From NCBI GenBank assembly GCA_030248215.1, contig JASANG010000566.1, forward strand, positions 1-64,000: a stretch of 64,000 nt of DNA, given 5' to 3'. The notes under the pieces are model-generated. The model did not search any database and was not told the origin of the DNA. It saw nothing but the letters and a program-made list of their open reading frames with translations. Position numbers and translations under genes: made by a program. This DNA comes from Enoplolaimus lenunculus. Taxonomy: Eukaryota > Nematoda > Enoplea > Enoplida > Thoracostomopsidae. How positions within the stretch are numbered: the first letter of the stretch is position 1; the number at the start of each line of letters is the position of its first letter. Positions 36,801 through 47,742 of this stretch are shown piece by piece.

Positions 36801-39800
36801 TACAAACCGCCCCATAAACGATGTGATAGTAATACTTAGGGTTTCCAGTTCCGAACAACCATCGAGCAATGATATTTCGAGCGACGGATAACATGAAGTG
36901 TCTGGTTGTTTGTGATATTTTTCAACTCGTCTTTTACTGGTTGGGCTTTTTCGAATGCGACATTCAGCAACGTCAGTAATGAACTGACTCGTTTTCGGAC
37001 TGATCAATTTCACGCCATATCCAAACTGATTTAGTCTTGTCCTGCACGTACAATAGAAACAGAACATTATGCAATTGTAAGGAGACAGAACACAACTTTC
37101 ATAGGTTTTGCCAATTGGAGTTGGCAAACACAAAAGTTGATAAAATCAAACTTATGTTCCATAAACTAACGTTACGAAAGAGCTGTTTTTCAATCGGCAT
37201 TTATGTCTGTCAGTTTGCCACTTCTGTAATTAATATAGAGCTAAACTCTGTTCCATGGTTTATCTTACCGTAACCGATACAAGCGATGCTTAATGCGACA
37301 GAGCAGGGTCGCCGTCAATACGGACTCAATATCCAAAGGAGTTTTTGTATCGACTGACGGTAGTTTCACATCAGAAGGAGGATAATGGCTGGTCACCAAT
37401 GGTGATTGAGGATCGTCAGGATTACACTGAATGATTAGTTTATAACTAAGATCAGAACCCGCATACAAATCTCTTCCACCATAGTCACTCGAACCAGATC
37501 CTGAGTAGTGTTGCTTAGTCGAGCTGACGCTGGTAACAGCGTCAGAATGAGATCGTGCCCAATAAGCAATTACCAAACGATGCCCTACAAAAACGAACAA
37601 TGCAGTGCTATACAATGCGGTCACGGAAAACTACTAAACTCACAAAACCGAAAACTTCGAAGACATTGGTTTGACATGCCCCTTTCGTTAAAATTCAAAA
37701 GCGAGAACAAACTTGATAACAACTGCTGTCCGGTTATGTTCTGTATCGCACTGCTATGAAAATAACACAGATAAAACTATTGAAAACAATTCGCGACCAA
37801 CCGTGGCTATACTCAACAATCGTCAAATTGTCTCCACTGCGGCGCTCCTGAATGAGGCGGTCTGCTTGACACACGAGCACTTCAAGTTGAAGCGTAACGC
37901 AAAACGAATGCAGAATTCCAAACATCTCGTTGATTGGTTGATCCGCAGTGTTAAGTCGGAAAACAAAGTTTAGTATTATATACGGCAAAACAAATGTTTT
38001 TAGCTTTTAGCACAATAAAGTCGGAAAGATTGCACAGTACTTACAAGAGCAGAATCGCTATAAGATAATACTAATACTTACCTGCCCTGGACAATTTGAT
38101 GAATAAAATACACTTGAAGCGGGTGAACCAGTTCGTTGCCTTGGCTCACTGCCCGTGTAGCATCTACTACCAGCATTTTCAAATTGAGAAGTACCCATGG
38201 AGTAACTGTTAACTCGCCCATCAAGGTTAAACACGCCATAAATTCACCAGGAACTCGAAAAATTGCCTGTAACAGAAATAAATAGAACAAATCACTCAGC
38301 GGGCCCATGTTAATTATAGGGTTTCCGAGGGACAATGAGGGACTTAGAAACTGGGAGGTTTATGCTTAGACTTAGGTTAATTAGGCAGACAACTACGGTT
38401 TACATGGGCCACTCAGCAAATGTCGTTACGTTAACGCCATTTGCGCTATATCTTGCCGTAACCGGTACACGACGCCGCGCGCTACCTCACGCAAGTAATG
38501 CGCAAGTCTAAGAAATTCCAAAAAGATGTTATGTTTTAGTGCATAAAATTAAATAAAAATTGTAACAAAAATGACAATGATTTTAAATTTTGCAGTCTAA
38601 TAAATGATTCAAATTCGTATGACCCTGCAACCACTCACCATTCCATTTGTAACCACCACGTCGCGCATTTGTGAGGGTAAAGGGTATGCTGTTGATAACA
38701 ACCGGTGTTGTACGACTTGGCCCAAACGTTTTAAGATGCATACTTGTTCTTTAGAAGTAATTCCCGTTTCCCGAATAAAACGATTCTAAAATTAGATACG
38801 GATTTACCCATTAAAACATTTTAAGCTTGGAAATAATCGTGATATCCACAATAGAAACAGAAACACACCTGTATGTACCGGGGTGCGACCACATACCAAA
38901 AAACAAATGAGCCGGAGCCGGATAATGAATTCAGACTTAATACTAGATTGCATTCAAATATCAAAAAATAGGTAACAATTCTTCCTTCCATGGCTTAAGG
39001 TATTCAAAATGTTTAAGTGACAAAGCTTAACACCACACACCAATGCATTTTTATCACTTTAACAACGACCTATTCCACTATTCTATGTATCTGTAGCGTT
39101 GCGTTCAGTTACAATATTCGTTTGGCCCATGTTCCTTTTAACGGCACCCAGTTTTACGTGGGTACTATAAGTTAGAAATAGCTATGAATAAGGCTATTAT
39201 TTTTGCTTAGGCTAAGCCTATTTCTGCGCTGAAGTTTAGGCTTGGCCTGAGGAATAGGTATATGCTGAAATATATACTGTCACGCCCGTGAAGTAACACT
39301 GGTCATCTTTATCAGGATTTTCAGCGTTGTATCCCAGGAAAGATTGTGAACTTACACGGACACATGCATATATTAACATTACTTGTATAACAGAAAAAAT
39401 ATGTTACAGTAAGTCAATCAGTTCCATGGCAGTTGGCATAAATACTAATGTGGTTTCAATTTTTGAGGCTTTTAATAAACATCCGGCAAGTAAGCATACC
39501 GGAGCCCGAAATGTATCGGTCGCACACTGGTATTTATGTTAGATTGCTCTAATCGATTATGCCTGTAAAACACTTACTGCGTTTTAATCACCTAATAAAC
39601 ACATCTGTCGTTTACTAAAACTTACGGAATGTCCACTCCTAGTCTGCATGTGAAATTTTTGCACATTTAGCTGTCCCATACAATATCAAAGCTCATCGAC
39701 AAATTATGCTTACCTTTATCACTGCAGGTAAACGAGGATACGTTCCAAGCGTGAGAACATCGATAGCTGCTGGAATTTGAAAAGTCGGTAGCCTCAAAAT

Positions 39801-42308
39801 ATAAACAGATATGCTAAGTCAACTAATTAACACAGAATGAATATAGTGCAAAAACGCGAATAAAATGAAACAACTATATACGTATTTTAGCAAATAATTA
39901 AAATTTAACCAAATAACGTGCCGTAAATATATAAACGGTTGTAAAAAGCATAAAATCCTAAAAAAGGAGTTGATATACCATGCAGAATTCTTGAAAACTA
40001 TTATAGCTCGTATTCACCTACCTAGCACCAACTAGTTTGAATTTCGCAATTTCAAACAAGCGATCCGCAGTATCGCAAAATAATGATGTTTGTTGGCTAA
40101 GGAAATAGGCAATTTTCTAAAACGATTACATCATACTAGAAGTGTAATAACCGGAACAATGCTTTGACTTGCACACTTCCTGGTACAATCAACAACAGGG
40201 TATATGTTTTACAATTTTTAGCATGACGGAAACACCAGATTATTCTTCAGGTCTTCAAGTTGTATATATCGAATCAAGTAAAAATGGCATTAAAAAATTT
40301 CCGCGGTTGACCGCGGCAAATGACACGTTGGCAGCAGCTCCAGTGCCTTAGGAAACGAGGCATCTCTAGTATAAATCCATTTTGAATATGTAACCCAAAA
40401 TAACGTGCGAGCTCATGTTGATAGTTATCTTTACGTGTTCTAGCTTGGCTCCGGTTGGTATTGGCCCCGGCATCGGTGCCTTCGCAATATATTAAAAAAC
40501 TACAAAAACACAGTTTTGTTTAACCAGCCGTTAAGTTTTTTCACACAATTAAAGAATTGGCATAAAACATTTCAACCGCTCCCAAAATACACTTTGAATG
40601 TAGTACGTAATACGTATATACTAAAACTAAATTAACCCGAGCGATATATAACTGGATCTCGGTAACAGAAATTTGAAATTGGCCAAATATTTAGGTTCAA
40701 CCATTAGCCAATGACACTAAAGGTTCAAACTTGAAAGACTGGCCTCATTAACGTTAGCTGTAAATTTCAGGTTTTGAGATGAGTTTTGAGCCGTGTGCGG
40801 CGCCAAATGACCTGCCCCCGGGATGCATCCATTAGGTAGGTTAGGTGATAAATGTAAATCAATTATATATATACGTATATATTTATAATACTTACGTCAC
40901 AAGTGTCGACTTTGTTTGAATTTTTCGCCCATTTCACAACAGCGAGCAAACGAACAAAAAGCTGACGAGTGCTTAGCGCAAATCTGCTAATACTTATTTT
41001 CCTGAAAAAATATTCTGCTAGAATTAGAAATCATAGATTTCATTCCTTCAAAAAATACTGAAATTTCACCAGATTCTGTCCAATTAGTAGACCATACTAT
41101 CCACTATACAAATATAGAGATGCAGTGCCAAGATTCGGTATTCCACAGGGATGGGCGGTCTCGGTCAAAAAAGCGAGACCGAGTCCTCGGTCTCGGCCAA
41201 TTTTTAACCGCTACCGAAAATAAAAAAATTTAACAAAAGTTTTGAACATTTTATCTGCTCTCAATTGCCGTTTCATACAATTAAACAAATACGTACCTAT
41301 ATCTTTTAACATAGCGTGGCGTTGTTATAAATGTGGATGTCCCATAAATCTGTAAACGATCTCTTAATGTTTTAAACGCAAAAAATGCAACATTTTGTGC
41401 TTTGTCGCAATAAAATCAAAGTGTTTTAGGTTTCCTTTCAAAAAAGTAGAATTTTGGGTAACCCGAGAGGTGATTCTGCTTCTCAAATCGCTGTATAACC
41501 AGATAGCGGTGCTCTGCAATGGTTCGCTGTCTGTGTTGGTAAGCGAAATGCGCAAGTACTTCCGGGCCAAAGCTGCGATCTAAGTAAAATTTTGGTGATT
41601 GCTTATCGCCTTTTCACCTTTGGTCTCGGTTTAGAAACCACCGAGACTGAAAAAGCGAGATCTAGACCGCCCATCCCTGAATTCAAAGCCGTAAATTTTC
41701 AAGGAATACAACAGCAAACTAACATACCTTTCAAAGTCCGATTTTCTGGGAAGCCTACAATATAATATATAAGTAAAAAGTGCTATCGTACAAATAAGTT
41801 TTTAAGAGAAAATTAAACATAAATCACAGTATAAAACTGTATGCTTCCACTTTTAAGACTATACGTTGTGTACAACGTATATAATTTTTAATGTCTAACG
41901 GCTTTTGCACTAGGCACACCAAAACTAACTTTTTTCATTTTTTTCATTTTTGCAGAAAACCAGTTGTTTCAATAAAACACAAAACACTGCAACTATTTCT
42001 TCGCCGAAGGCACACAATTCCAGACCTACATGCACAATGTAAAAGCGTCATGTATGCCACCAGAAACAATTTAGGCTAATAAGGAGATCGTGAATCTGGA
42101 CTCATTAGCTATTAACGAAAACTTACAACTCTGACAAAATAGTTAATTCTGAAAAAATCCTTTGTGCAGCGGCATCAATAAGATGTGCAAGTAAAACAAC
42201 GGATTGATTCGGAGGCACTGACGGCAATACCACTTGAAGCTTTGAATCATTGGCTGACTCGTTGTCCGAATCCTTTGCATTATCGGACAGCAGCTGATTC
42301 ATTGTCAC
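24860..42308 (-). CDS. MED14: Mediator complex subunit 14 (MED14 / RGR-1 family), complete, 27 exons
   Basis: MED14 is the backbone subunit joining Mediator head, middle and tail for RNA polymerase II transcription in the nucleus. Exons: 42127-42308, 41728-41754, 40896-41001, 40022-40116, 39714-39792, 38639-38785, 38082-38266, 37802-37956, 37269-37584, 36779-37041, 36323-36413, 35807-35963, 35304-35455, 34738-34915, 33985-34157, 33513-33718, 32730-32839, 31626-31926, 31188-31450, 29731-30399, 28924-29518, 27476-28242, 27150-27270, 26436-26617, 25948-26103, 25518-25698, 24860-24939. They total 1979 codons in one frame; start ATG 42306-42308, stop TGA 24860-24862. Residues matching animal MED14 from memory include ELLPRKSDFERKI, STRQLFVRLLAVVKWAKN, DTADRLFEIAK, IDVLTLGTYPRLP, YFIHQIVQGR, LHSFCVTLQLEVL, ETYCIEVHCLSGG and the C-terminal LCYIFKAIEEIMRTMPG. 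Residues 1063-1739 include a Gly/Ser/Pro-rich linker much longer than in human MED14 (1454 residues in total). Exon 8 lacks an AG acceptor and exon 2 has only 27 bases. Confidence 0.95.
27476..30399 (-). other. MED14: MED14 exons 20-22: low-complexity linker
   Basis: These three exons (2031 coding bases) are mostly Gly, Ser, Pro and Ala, with a short poly-Gln (HHQQQQQQQM). A degenerate motif GGPxS(V/I)GG recurs, for example GGPASVGSN, GGPASIGGV and GGGPTSVGG. Exon 22 ends with the conserved block around LDKYLPGPFERY that opens the C-terminal domain. The base composition is clearly more GC-rich than in the surrounding exons. Confidence 0.85.
30662..31098. mobile_element. hAT-like MITE in MED14 intron 19
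   Basis: CAGTGTTCAACCGGAATTAC to GGAATTCCGGTTGCACCCTG. The flanks AAGACGAT and AACACGAC match at 6 of 8. The interior repeats ACCGGAA motifs. A fragment of the same family lies at 34200-34290 in intron 14. Confidence 0.7.
31990..32215 (+). mobile_element. Possible LINE 3' tail repeat in MED14 intron 17
   Basis: The text AAAATCGGTTCAGCTGTTCC, followed by ACGGACAAACAGACAGACAC, resembles tails common to RTE-type and other invertebrate retroposons. I see no open reading frame; the family is inferred from memory only. Confidence 0.35.
32982..33422. mobile_element. hAT-like MITE (CAGGGATGGGCGGTCTCG ends) in MED14 intron 16
   Basis: CATGGATGGGCGGTCTCGG to ACGAGACCGCCCATCCCTG. The flanking 8-mers TTCAATAA and GTCAATAA match at 7 of 8. 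The ends repeat GAGACCGAGAC motifs. Confidence 0.8.
35020..35155. mobile_element. Family I MITE in MED14 intron 13
   Basis: AGGTGGCGCTATACTTTTGT to CAAGCATAGCACCAGAACCT, a shorter relative of 9539-9793. Confidence 0.7.
38302..38410. mobile_element. Degenerate family B MITE in MED14 intron 6
   Basis: GGCCCATGTTAATTATAGGG to GTTTACATGGGCC with one TTAGAC/TTAGG patch. It lies 36 bases upstream of the exon 7 acceptor region. Confidence 0.6.
39124..39304 (+). mobile_element. Family B MITE in MED14 intron 5
   Basis: GGCCCATGTTCCTTTTAACG to GAAGTAACACTGGTC with diverged TTAGGC units. The flanks ATTCGTTT and ATCTTTAT agree at 5 of 8, suggesting an old insertion. Confidence 0.65.
41146..41679. mobile_element. 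hAT-like MITE (CAGGGATGGGCGGTCTCG ends) in MED14 intron 2
   Basis: CAGGGATGGGCGGTCTCGG to CTAGACCGCCCATCCCTG, same family as 32982-33422. The flanking 8-mers do not match. Confidence 0.75.
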
Positions 42309-42494
42309 AAATTATAAAACGTAATAAACGTATGTAACATTTAGTTTATATTAGTTTATATCTGCCAAAGCATATTAAGCTACGATGAACCCAAGCATAT
42401 TACCGCGCTGAACAAGACAATTGCAAGCATGTGAGAGATCCTTGTCTGTGTGTATACGCAAAATCCATTGCACTATATCGACGAAAAACGAAGG

Positions 42495-43330
42495 AATGAC
42501 GATATAGTATGTTACACCGATGGCTCTGTTGTTAAAGGTGCAACAGAAAAATTAGCGGGAGTTGGAGATTTATCAGACCTTTTCATCATTAATCGATCAC
42601 TAGGAGAGTAGGAGAGTACGTCTCCGTCTTTCAGACAAAAATCTCTGCGGTCAAAATATGCGCTGAAAAGCTAACAGAAAGGAATACTGCTGGGAGGAGA
42701 ATACTTATCATAGCAGATAGTCCAGCAGCATTGAAAGCTTTACATACGTAGTATTAAAATTAGATCGAAAACTGTAAATGAGTTTCGATTCGCAGTTGAA
42801 GGACTTTCAGAATTCAATGAGGTTTTATTAGTGTGGGTACCGGATGATTCTAATAGAACCGGTAATGATTTAGCGGATGAATTATCAAGACGTGGATCAT
42901 GTAAAATATTTATAAGGTCAGAACCGTCACTGCCAATATGTAAGCGTGATGTTCGGTCAAAAGTCACATCATGGATGCACAGAAAATTTATATATAGATG
43001 GGTAAATCAGAAAATTCGTAAATCCACAACACCGATAATCATGCAGCTAAACACTAGAAGAAGCAGATTTCTATTAAGCCTTAGCAAAGACAAACTTAGA
43101 CAATGCGTTCAAATTCTATCGGGACGCTGTTGATTAGGTTATCATCTTTTTCGAATGAAGGTAGTTCAAAATATAAATTGTTCAGAATGTAATGTAAATG
43201 AGACTGCTGAGCAATTTTTTGTGCGTATGCAAGCGTTGGGAAGAAAAACGTGAGCAATTTTTTGGTAGGAAAATATTAGCTATTATTGGAGACATAAGCT
43301 ACCTCAACATAAAGAAAATTTATCAGTTTA
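42495..43330 (+). mobile_element. LINE remnant: RNase H domain and C-terminal zinc-knuckle region
   Basis: Plus-strand pieces in different frames carry RNase H signatures: YTDGS near 42515, RILIIADSPAALKAL near 42705, and VWVPDDSN..GNDLADELSRRGS at 42834-42900. After that comes a segment with NCSECNVNETAEQFF, typical of the Cys-rich region after RNase H in I/Jockey-like non-LTR elements. The reverse transcriptase is absent and the frame is broken several times. It starts about 190 bases upstream of the MED14 start codon, pointing away from it. Confidence 0.7.
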
Positions 43331-43435
43331 TTATTGATACAGAAAGAATAAGGTTAAATGTATATTGATACATTAAGTATTTAAGGTTTCAGGATGCCGC
43401 AATGGACAATCTTCCAATTTGTATACGCGAGCGCC

Positions 43436-43640
43436 TTGTGGATATGCGCGGTGTAGCTTGTGTATGTGCAGAGTGTGTAATGTTAAGATATATACATACT
43501 CGTGCGCATATAACACCACAGGAAAGTAAGATATTGACCGTGTGGTGTGATGTGTAGCGCGCTTGCCTCGCGAGCGAGAGGTCCGAGGTTAGATACCCGG
43601 CGTGGCTATATATTTCGGAAAAATTAAGGAGAAAAACCAA
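43436..43640 (+). repeat. Dispersed repeat with tRNA-like core, copy 2
   Basis: Homologous to 9060-9215. The portion 43545-43612 resembles a tRNA: an A-box-like TGTGTAGCGCGCTTG, a hairpin CTTGC-CTCGCGA-GCGAG with a CGC anticodon position, and a B-box-like GGTTAGATACC. A tRNA-derived SINE is likely. Confidence 0.55.
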
Positions 43641-44160
43641 ATATATTTGCAGTTCTTCGAAGAAAGGGTCGTCCGATCGTGCAGTGCTGACACGGAGGTC
43701 CCACCGAGATGAACAATTCAGAAACTTGTTTCTACGCTGCATGATACAGTAAATTTGGTATAATAACTGAATATGCTCACACATGTAATTGTCCTACTTC
43801 TATTGGAACCTGCCCGTTCCCACTGTTTACAAAAAATGATCAGCTAAACTAGAACTAGCTATGTAAAACATGCATCAGCATTTAAATTAGACACACTTTA
43901 AATGTCAATACCGGCAGGATACAACGGCTGCATAAAAGTCTATGAGGCGACAAAGCTACTTTGTACACGATGCATTTTACAAAGAGCTCTTTATTATTAA
44001 GTCACAAGTTTTACTGAGTCTACTGTAGAACAAAGTACACAACCGAAGTTGCAGCGCAAATGTTTTCACGATTCTGTTTCCAAATGTTGCTATTCGATGA
44101 AGATGATAACCATGCGCAGTGCAAAATCTCCACAAGACGTGAGAGCCTACTCGGGCTCAA
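43641..44160. other. Stretch without recognised gene
   Basis: No motif, no repeat shared with the rest of the window. Confidence 0.4.
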
Positions 44161-44167
44161 GCGTCAA

Positions 44168-44243
44168 GCTCCTATAGCTCAGTGGTCATCGAAAACGGCT
44201 CCCACCCGTGAGACTGGGGTTCGAATCTTACCTTGAAATTACA
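44168..44243 (+). repeat. tRNA-like sequence, degenerate
   Basis: TATAGCTCAGTGGTCATCG (A-box-like) and GGGGTTCGAATCTTACC (B-box-like) are spaced as in a tRNA, but the acceptor and T stems do not pair. A tRNA relic or SINE head. Confidence 0.45.
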
Positions 44244-44487
44244 TCTCATCTGAAATTGAAAATATTCATGTGAGAAAGGGTTAACAAAAAAATCCTTGCT
44301 TAGTATCTTTAATAGCAAATTGAGTTCGAACATGTCACACAACCGGAAAGGCTCAGTGGAGACAAGAGAATTTATCTTTTCCGGAGTCCAACCTTAACCC
44401 AGACGCACCATGTGTTAAACTTGGCTACGTCTAACATTGTCTATCTTTGACACATGAATAAATTTAATTTTTACCTAGCAATTTTGG

Positions 44488-44637
44488 GCTCGTGTAAAGA
44501 TCACGGGCGGAAAGTATTTCTGTGGAACTGAAATAGGATAAGCTTAAGCTTTAGACATTTTTTTTGCTTGGCTAGCGCTTTAGGCTTAGGAATATTTCTT
44601 ATAATATATTGTTCGGCCCCTGTTCTTTACATTGGCC
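44488..44637 (+). mobile_element. Family C MITE
   Basis: GGCTCGTGTAAAGATCACGG to CCTGTTCTTTACATTGGCC around a reduced TTAGGC core. Confidence 0.75.
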
Positions 44638-44808
44638 AATTTTAAAAGATGTAAAACATGATGTAAATACCAATGGTTCGGCGAGTAGGGAGTAGCGAGT
44701 ATGATGCGTGAAAGCTCGCTTCATAGAAAAGATTTTGTCCCCTGTAAAAGTGTCAACCTTGTTTTCAAGATACACGTGAATTTATAGCATGCCCCTGTTA
44801 AAAATATT

Positions 44809-45027
44809 GGCCAATGTTTTTAAGGTGCGTAACAGTATTTAAGCGTATTCCTAATAATAATGCATGGTTCACAATAAGGAGTGACACGGTGGTGGAAAAT
44901 TTCTAGTCATTCCGATAAATTAGCAAATTTATAAAATATTTCATTTAGGATTCAATTACATATCTAGAACCTTAAACTATTTTTAGACCCACCAGACACA
45001 TGGACGACCCTTACAGTAACGTGGGCC
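44809..45027 (-). mobile_element. Family B MITE, diverged
   Basis: GGCCAATGTTTTTAAGGTGC to CCCTTACAGTAACGTGGGCC; the CCTAAG core is almost lost. Confidence 0.6.
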
Positions 45028-45049
45028 AAAATTTAGCTTGTTCAGCTTG

Positions 45050-45980
45050 TTACAAGCTTCCAAATGGTAATTTAGTATACAAGAATATTTATGTAAACAG
45101 TCCAAACTTAACAAGTATTTTTTGCAAAACTATTGCTAAAACTCGTTATTTGTACAGACTCTGTGAGCCGCTCCGTCACGATTGCGGCCAGTGGTAACTG
45201 GTCATCGGGTATAACTGGCTGGAATTGGGGCCACCCAACGAAATTGAAAACGCATTCTAGGAGATAGCTCGTCCAATTACAAAATATATTTAATTATCCA
45301 TAGACCTTGTGTAGCTTCAACAAATATACAATCTCTGTCCAGGCCAAAAGTAACCAATATATATGATGATATTACAATTATAATAGACATACTGTGCGTA
45401 TGCAAATTATGCGCGAACAACCATCTAAAACACGCCCTCGCTGATGCGAGGTCGAGAAAAATGGCAAAAATAACTGCTCGTTATATCATTGAAATGTAAC
45501 CAAAATTATTTTGTATACAGGCACTGTTGACTACGCCTGTTGATAGGGATATCATTCCTGGAGAAATATTTAAAATACCGGCAAACTAACTCTGTGTTGA
45601 ATATAAATTTTACAAACTTGTTTCAGTGTAGTTTTTATACATTTTGCTTCTGAAATTTCAATTGTAAAAGATATATTTTATATTTGAAAATTTTTCTTAT
45701 TTCAAACTTTTAAACTTCAAAAGTGTCTTCAAATAAATTATGCCTTCTGCGTTTGTTGGTCTTCTTTCAATGCCTATCACCAGTATCTAAGAAAGTCTTC
45801 AAAGTTGTAATGCTGTTGTTGATGGGATATCAATCTCTATTTAAAACGAAATATTATATACTATTTTCTCAGCAAAGTAATCTTGGCATTTGAGAAAGTT
45901 TTTATTGTCTATTTGATTTTTTACAGTTTAATTATACTTAACGTATATTTTAATTTAATTTTCCTTTTTTTGCTTTTATT
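45050..45980. other. Stretch without recognised gene
   Basis: AT-rich, nothing recognised. Confidence 0.4.
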
Positions 45981-45992
45981 TGGCTGATTTTA

Positions 45993-46165
45993 CGTGGGAC
46001 TGCAATAGTGTAATAGCTTAAGCTTTAGACAAATTGTTTTGCTTGGCTCATGCTTAGGCTTAGGCTTGGGAATATGCTCATTGTTACGCTTTAGGTTAGG
46101 TTTAGACTTAGGCTTAAGAAAAATGCTTATAATACTGTTCCGCCCCTGTTCTTTACGTTCGTCTT
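45993..46165 (+). mobile_element. Family C MITE, eroded left end
   Basis: GGGACTGCAATAGTGTAATA, a TTAGGC array and CCCCTGTTCTTTACG at the right. Confidence 0.6.
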
Positions 46166-46330
46166 TATTTGACACGGTGCTGTTTAGACAAATATGGATT
46201 TGGTCAACAATTTCGATCGGAAATACTGTAATTCGTTATATCGTGAAGATAAAAATTGCTATACTTATAATTTTGCAGCCATGGTAAATCTAATTATTTT
46301 GTAATTTTATCATTTTTTCGCAGAAAATTT

Positions 46331-46485
46331 AACGCCCATGTTACTTTTAGGCTTGGTTCGTTTTCTGATGGGACTGCAGAAAAGTAGGCTTAGATTTTAA
46401 ACTACTTTTTTTGCTTCGTGTTTGGCTTAGGCTTAATAGGTTTTGATGTTTTTAAACGCTTACTTAGGCTTAGGCGTGACATGAT
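46331..46485 (+). mobile_element. Family B MITE, right end missing
   Basis: GCCCATGTTACTTTTAGGC, TTTCTGATGGGACTGCAGAA and TTAGGC units, without the terminal inverse. Confidence 0.6.
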
Positions 46486-46489
46486 CAAA

Positions 46490-47072
46490 CTACAGTAAAG
46501 GCCTTCAGATGGTCGAGTTTACTATATGTAAGCAACACTGCACTAGCGGTTTTTTGTTTCAAAGGGATAAATAGCAAGCACTATACATTTCTGATATTCG
46601 GGTTGAAATTCAAATATTAAACTCGATCTGAAATACAATGAAAAATGTTTATGCGAGAAAGAAAGATCAAGTCTCTCATTAAACTAGTGTATATATTTCA
46701 ATCTGGTATATGGCACGTCAAATGTTGAAGCGGTTCGGCTTGTGGCGGCTTCACTCCGCATTGTGCCCAAATTATAAAACTTGATACTCGCACCATGCAG
46801 CCTTCTAAAAACGTACTCCGTCTACGCCATCAAAGTGCCAATTCTACTGCGAAATATATTAATTATCAGCATTTGACCGATGTTTAAGTTAATTTGTAAT
46901 GTTTTATTTAGTACAATTAAATTTTAATCGTATCTTTTCACGGTACCTATACTGATTCTGTACTATTTTAAATTGAAGAAGTAGGCGGCGAATTAAACAA
47001 ATCCGGTCTCCATGTCTTCGAACGGCCGGTCCCTATAAATAACATGGATCAACCTTTAAATCAAAGAGTATA
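46490..47072. other. Stretch without recognised gene
   Basis: AT-rich sequence with no motif or shared repeat. Confidence 0.4.
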
Positions 47073-47080
47073 AGATGGTT

Positions 47081-47267
47081 GACCCATGTTACTTTTACGG
47101 CCGTCCCGGTTTCTGGTGGGTCCGTAGAAGAGTAGGCTTACATTCTAGACTACATTTTTTGCATAGGCTTTAGGTTTAAGCTTAGGCTTAGAAAACGGTT
47201 TTGCAACGCTTGACATAAGTTTACTAATACGCTTAATCTACTGTTACGGTCCTAAAAGTAACTGGTC
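47081..47267 (+). mobile_element. Family B MITE with perfect 8-base target duplication
   Basis: GACCCATGTTACTTTTACGG to CCTAAAAGTAACTGGTC, flanked by AGATGGTT at 47073-47080 and 47268-47275. Confidence 0.9.
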
Positions 47268-47535
47268 AGATGGTTTGCCAAAATAATCTAATCATATTCA
47301 GCAAAACTATTTGTTTGTACGTTAACAAGCAGCCCCTGAAACGGTCAGAGAGACGGGGTACGATTACCCAATGCCGTGCTTGGCGCCCACAGATCGGCAA
47401 GTGGGGCACATCACACCAAGGGGTCTATTACAATATTTTAATATTCGGATTTAAGCAGAAAATAAGCTTGGTTTCTACTTTGTTTAGGGCAGACAGTGTG
47501 ACCTCTACGTCACTACGTGCAATGTTTCACTAGGC

Positions 47536-47742
47536 GACCTATGTAAAGATCAGGGGCGGAACGTTTTTTGCGGGACTAGAATAGAGTAAGCTTAAGCTTT
47601 AGGCAAATTTTTTTGCCTGACTTAGGCTTAGGCTTAGGCTTAGGAATAAACTCATTCTTACGCTTAGGCTTAGGTTTAGGCTTAGGCTTAGGCATAGGAA
47701 TATGCTTATAATACTATTTCGCCCCTGTTCTTTACATTGGTC
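47536..47742 (+). mobile_element. Family C MITE
   Basis: GACCTATGTAAAGATCAGGG to CCCTGTTCTTTACATTGGTC, with about ten TTAGGC units and an AATAAACTCATTCTTACGC spacer. The flanks share CTAGGC, consistent with a slightly shifted 8-base duplication. Confidence 0.8.

Noticed and set aside
43389-43784. 131-residue minus-strand ORF
   Set aside because: It overlaps the tRNA-like dispersed repeat and lacks recognisable motifs.
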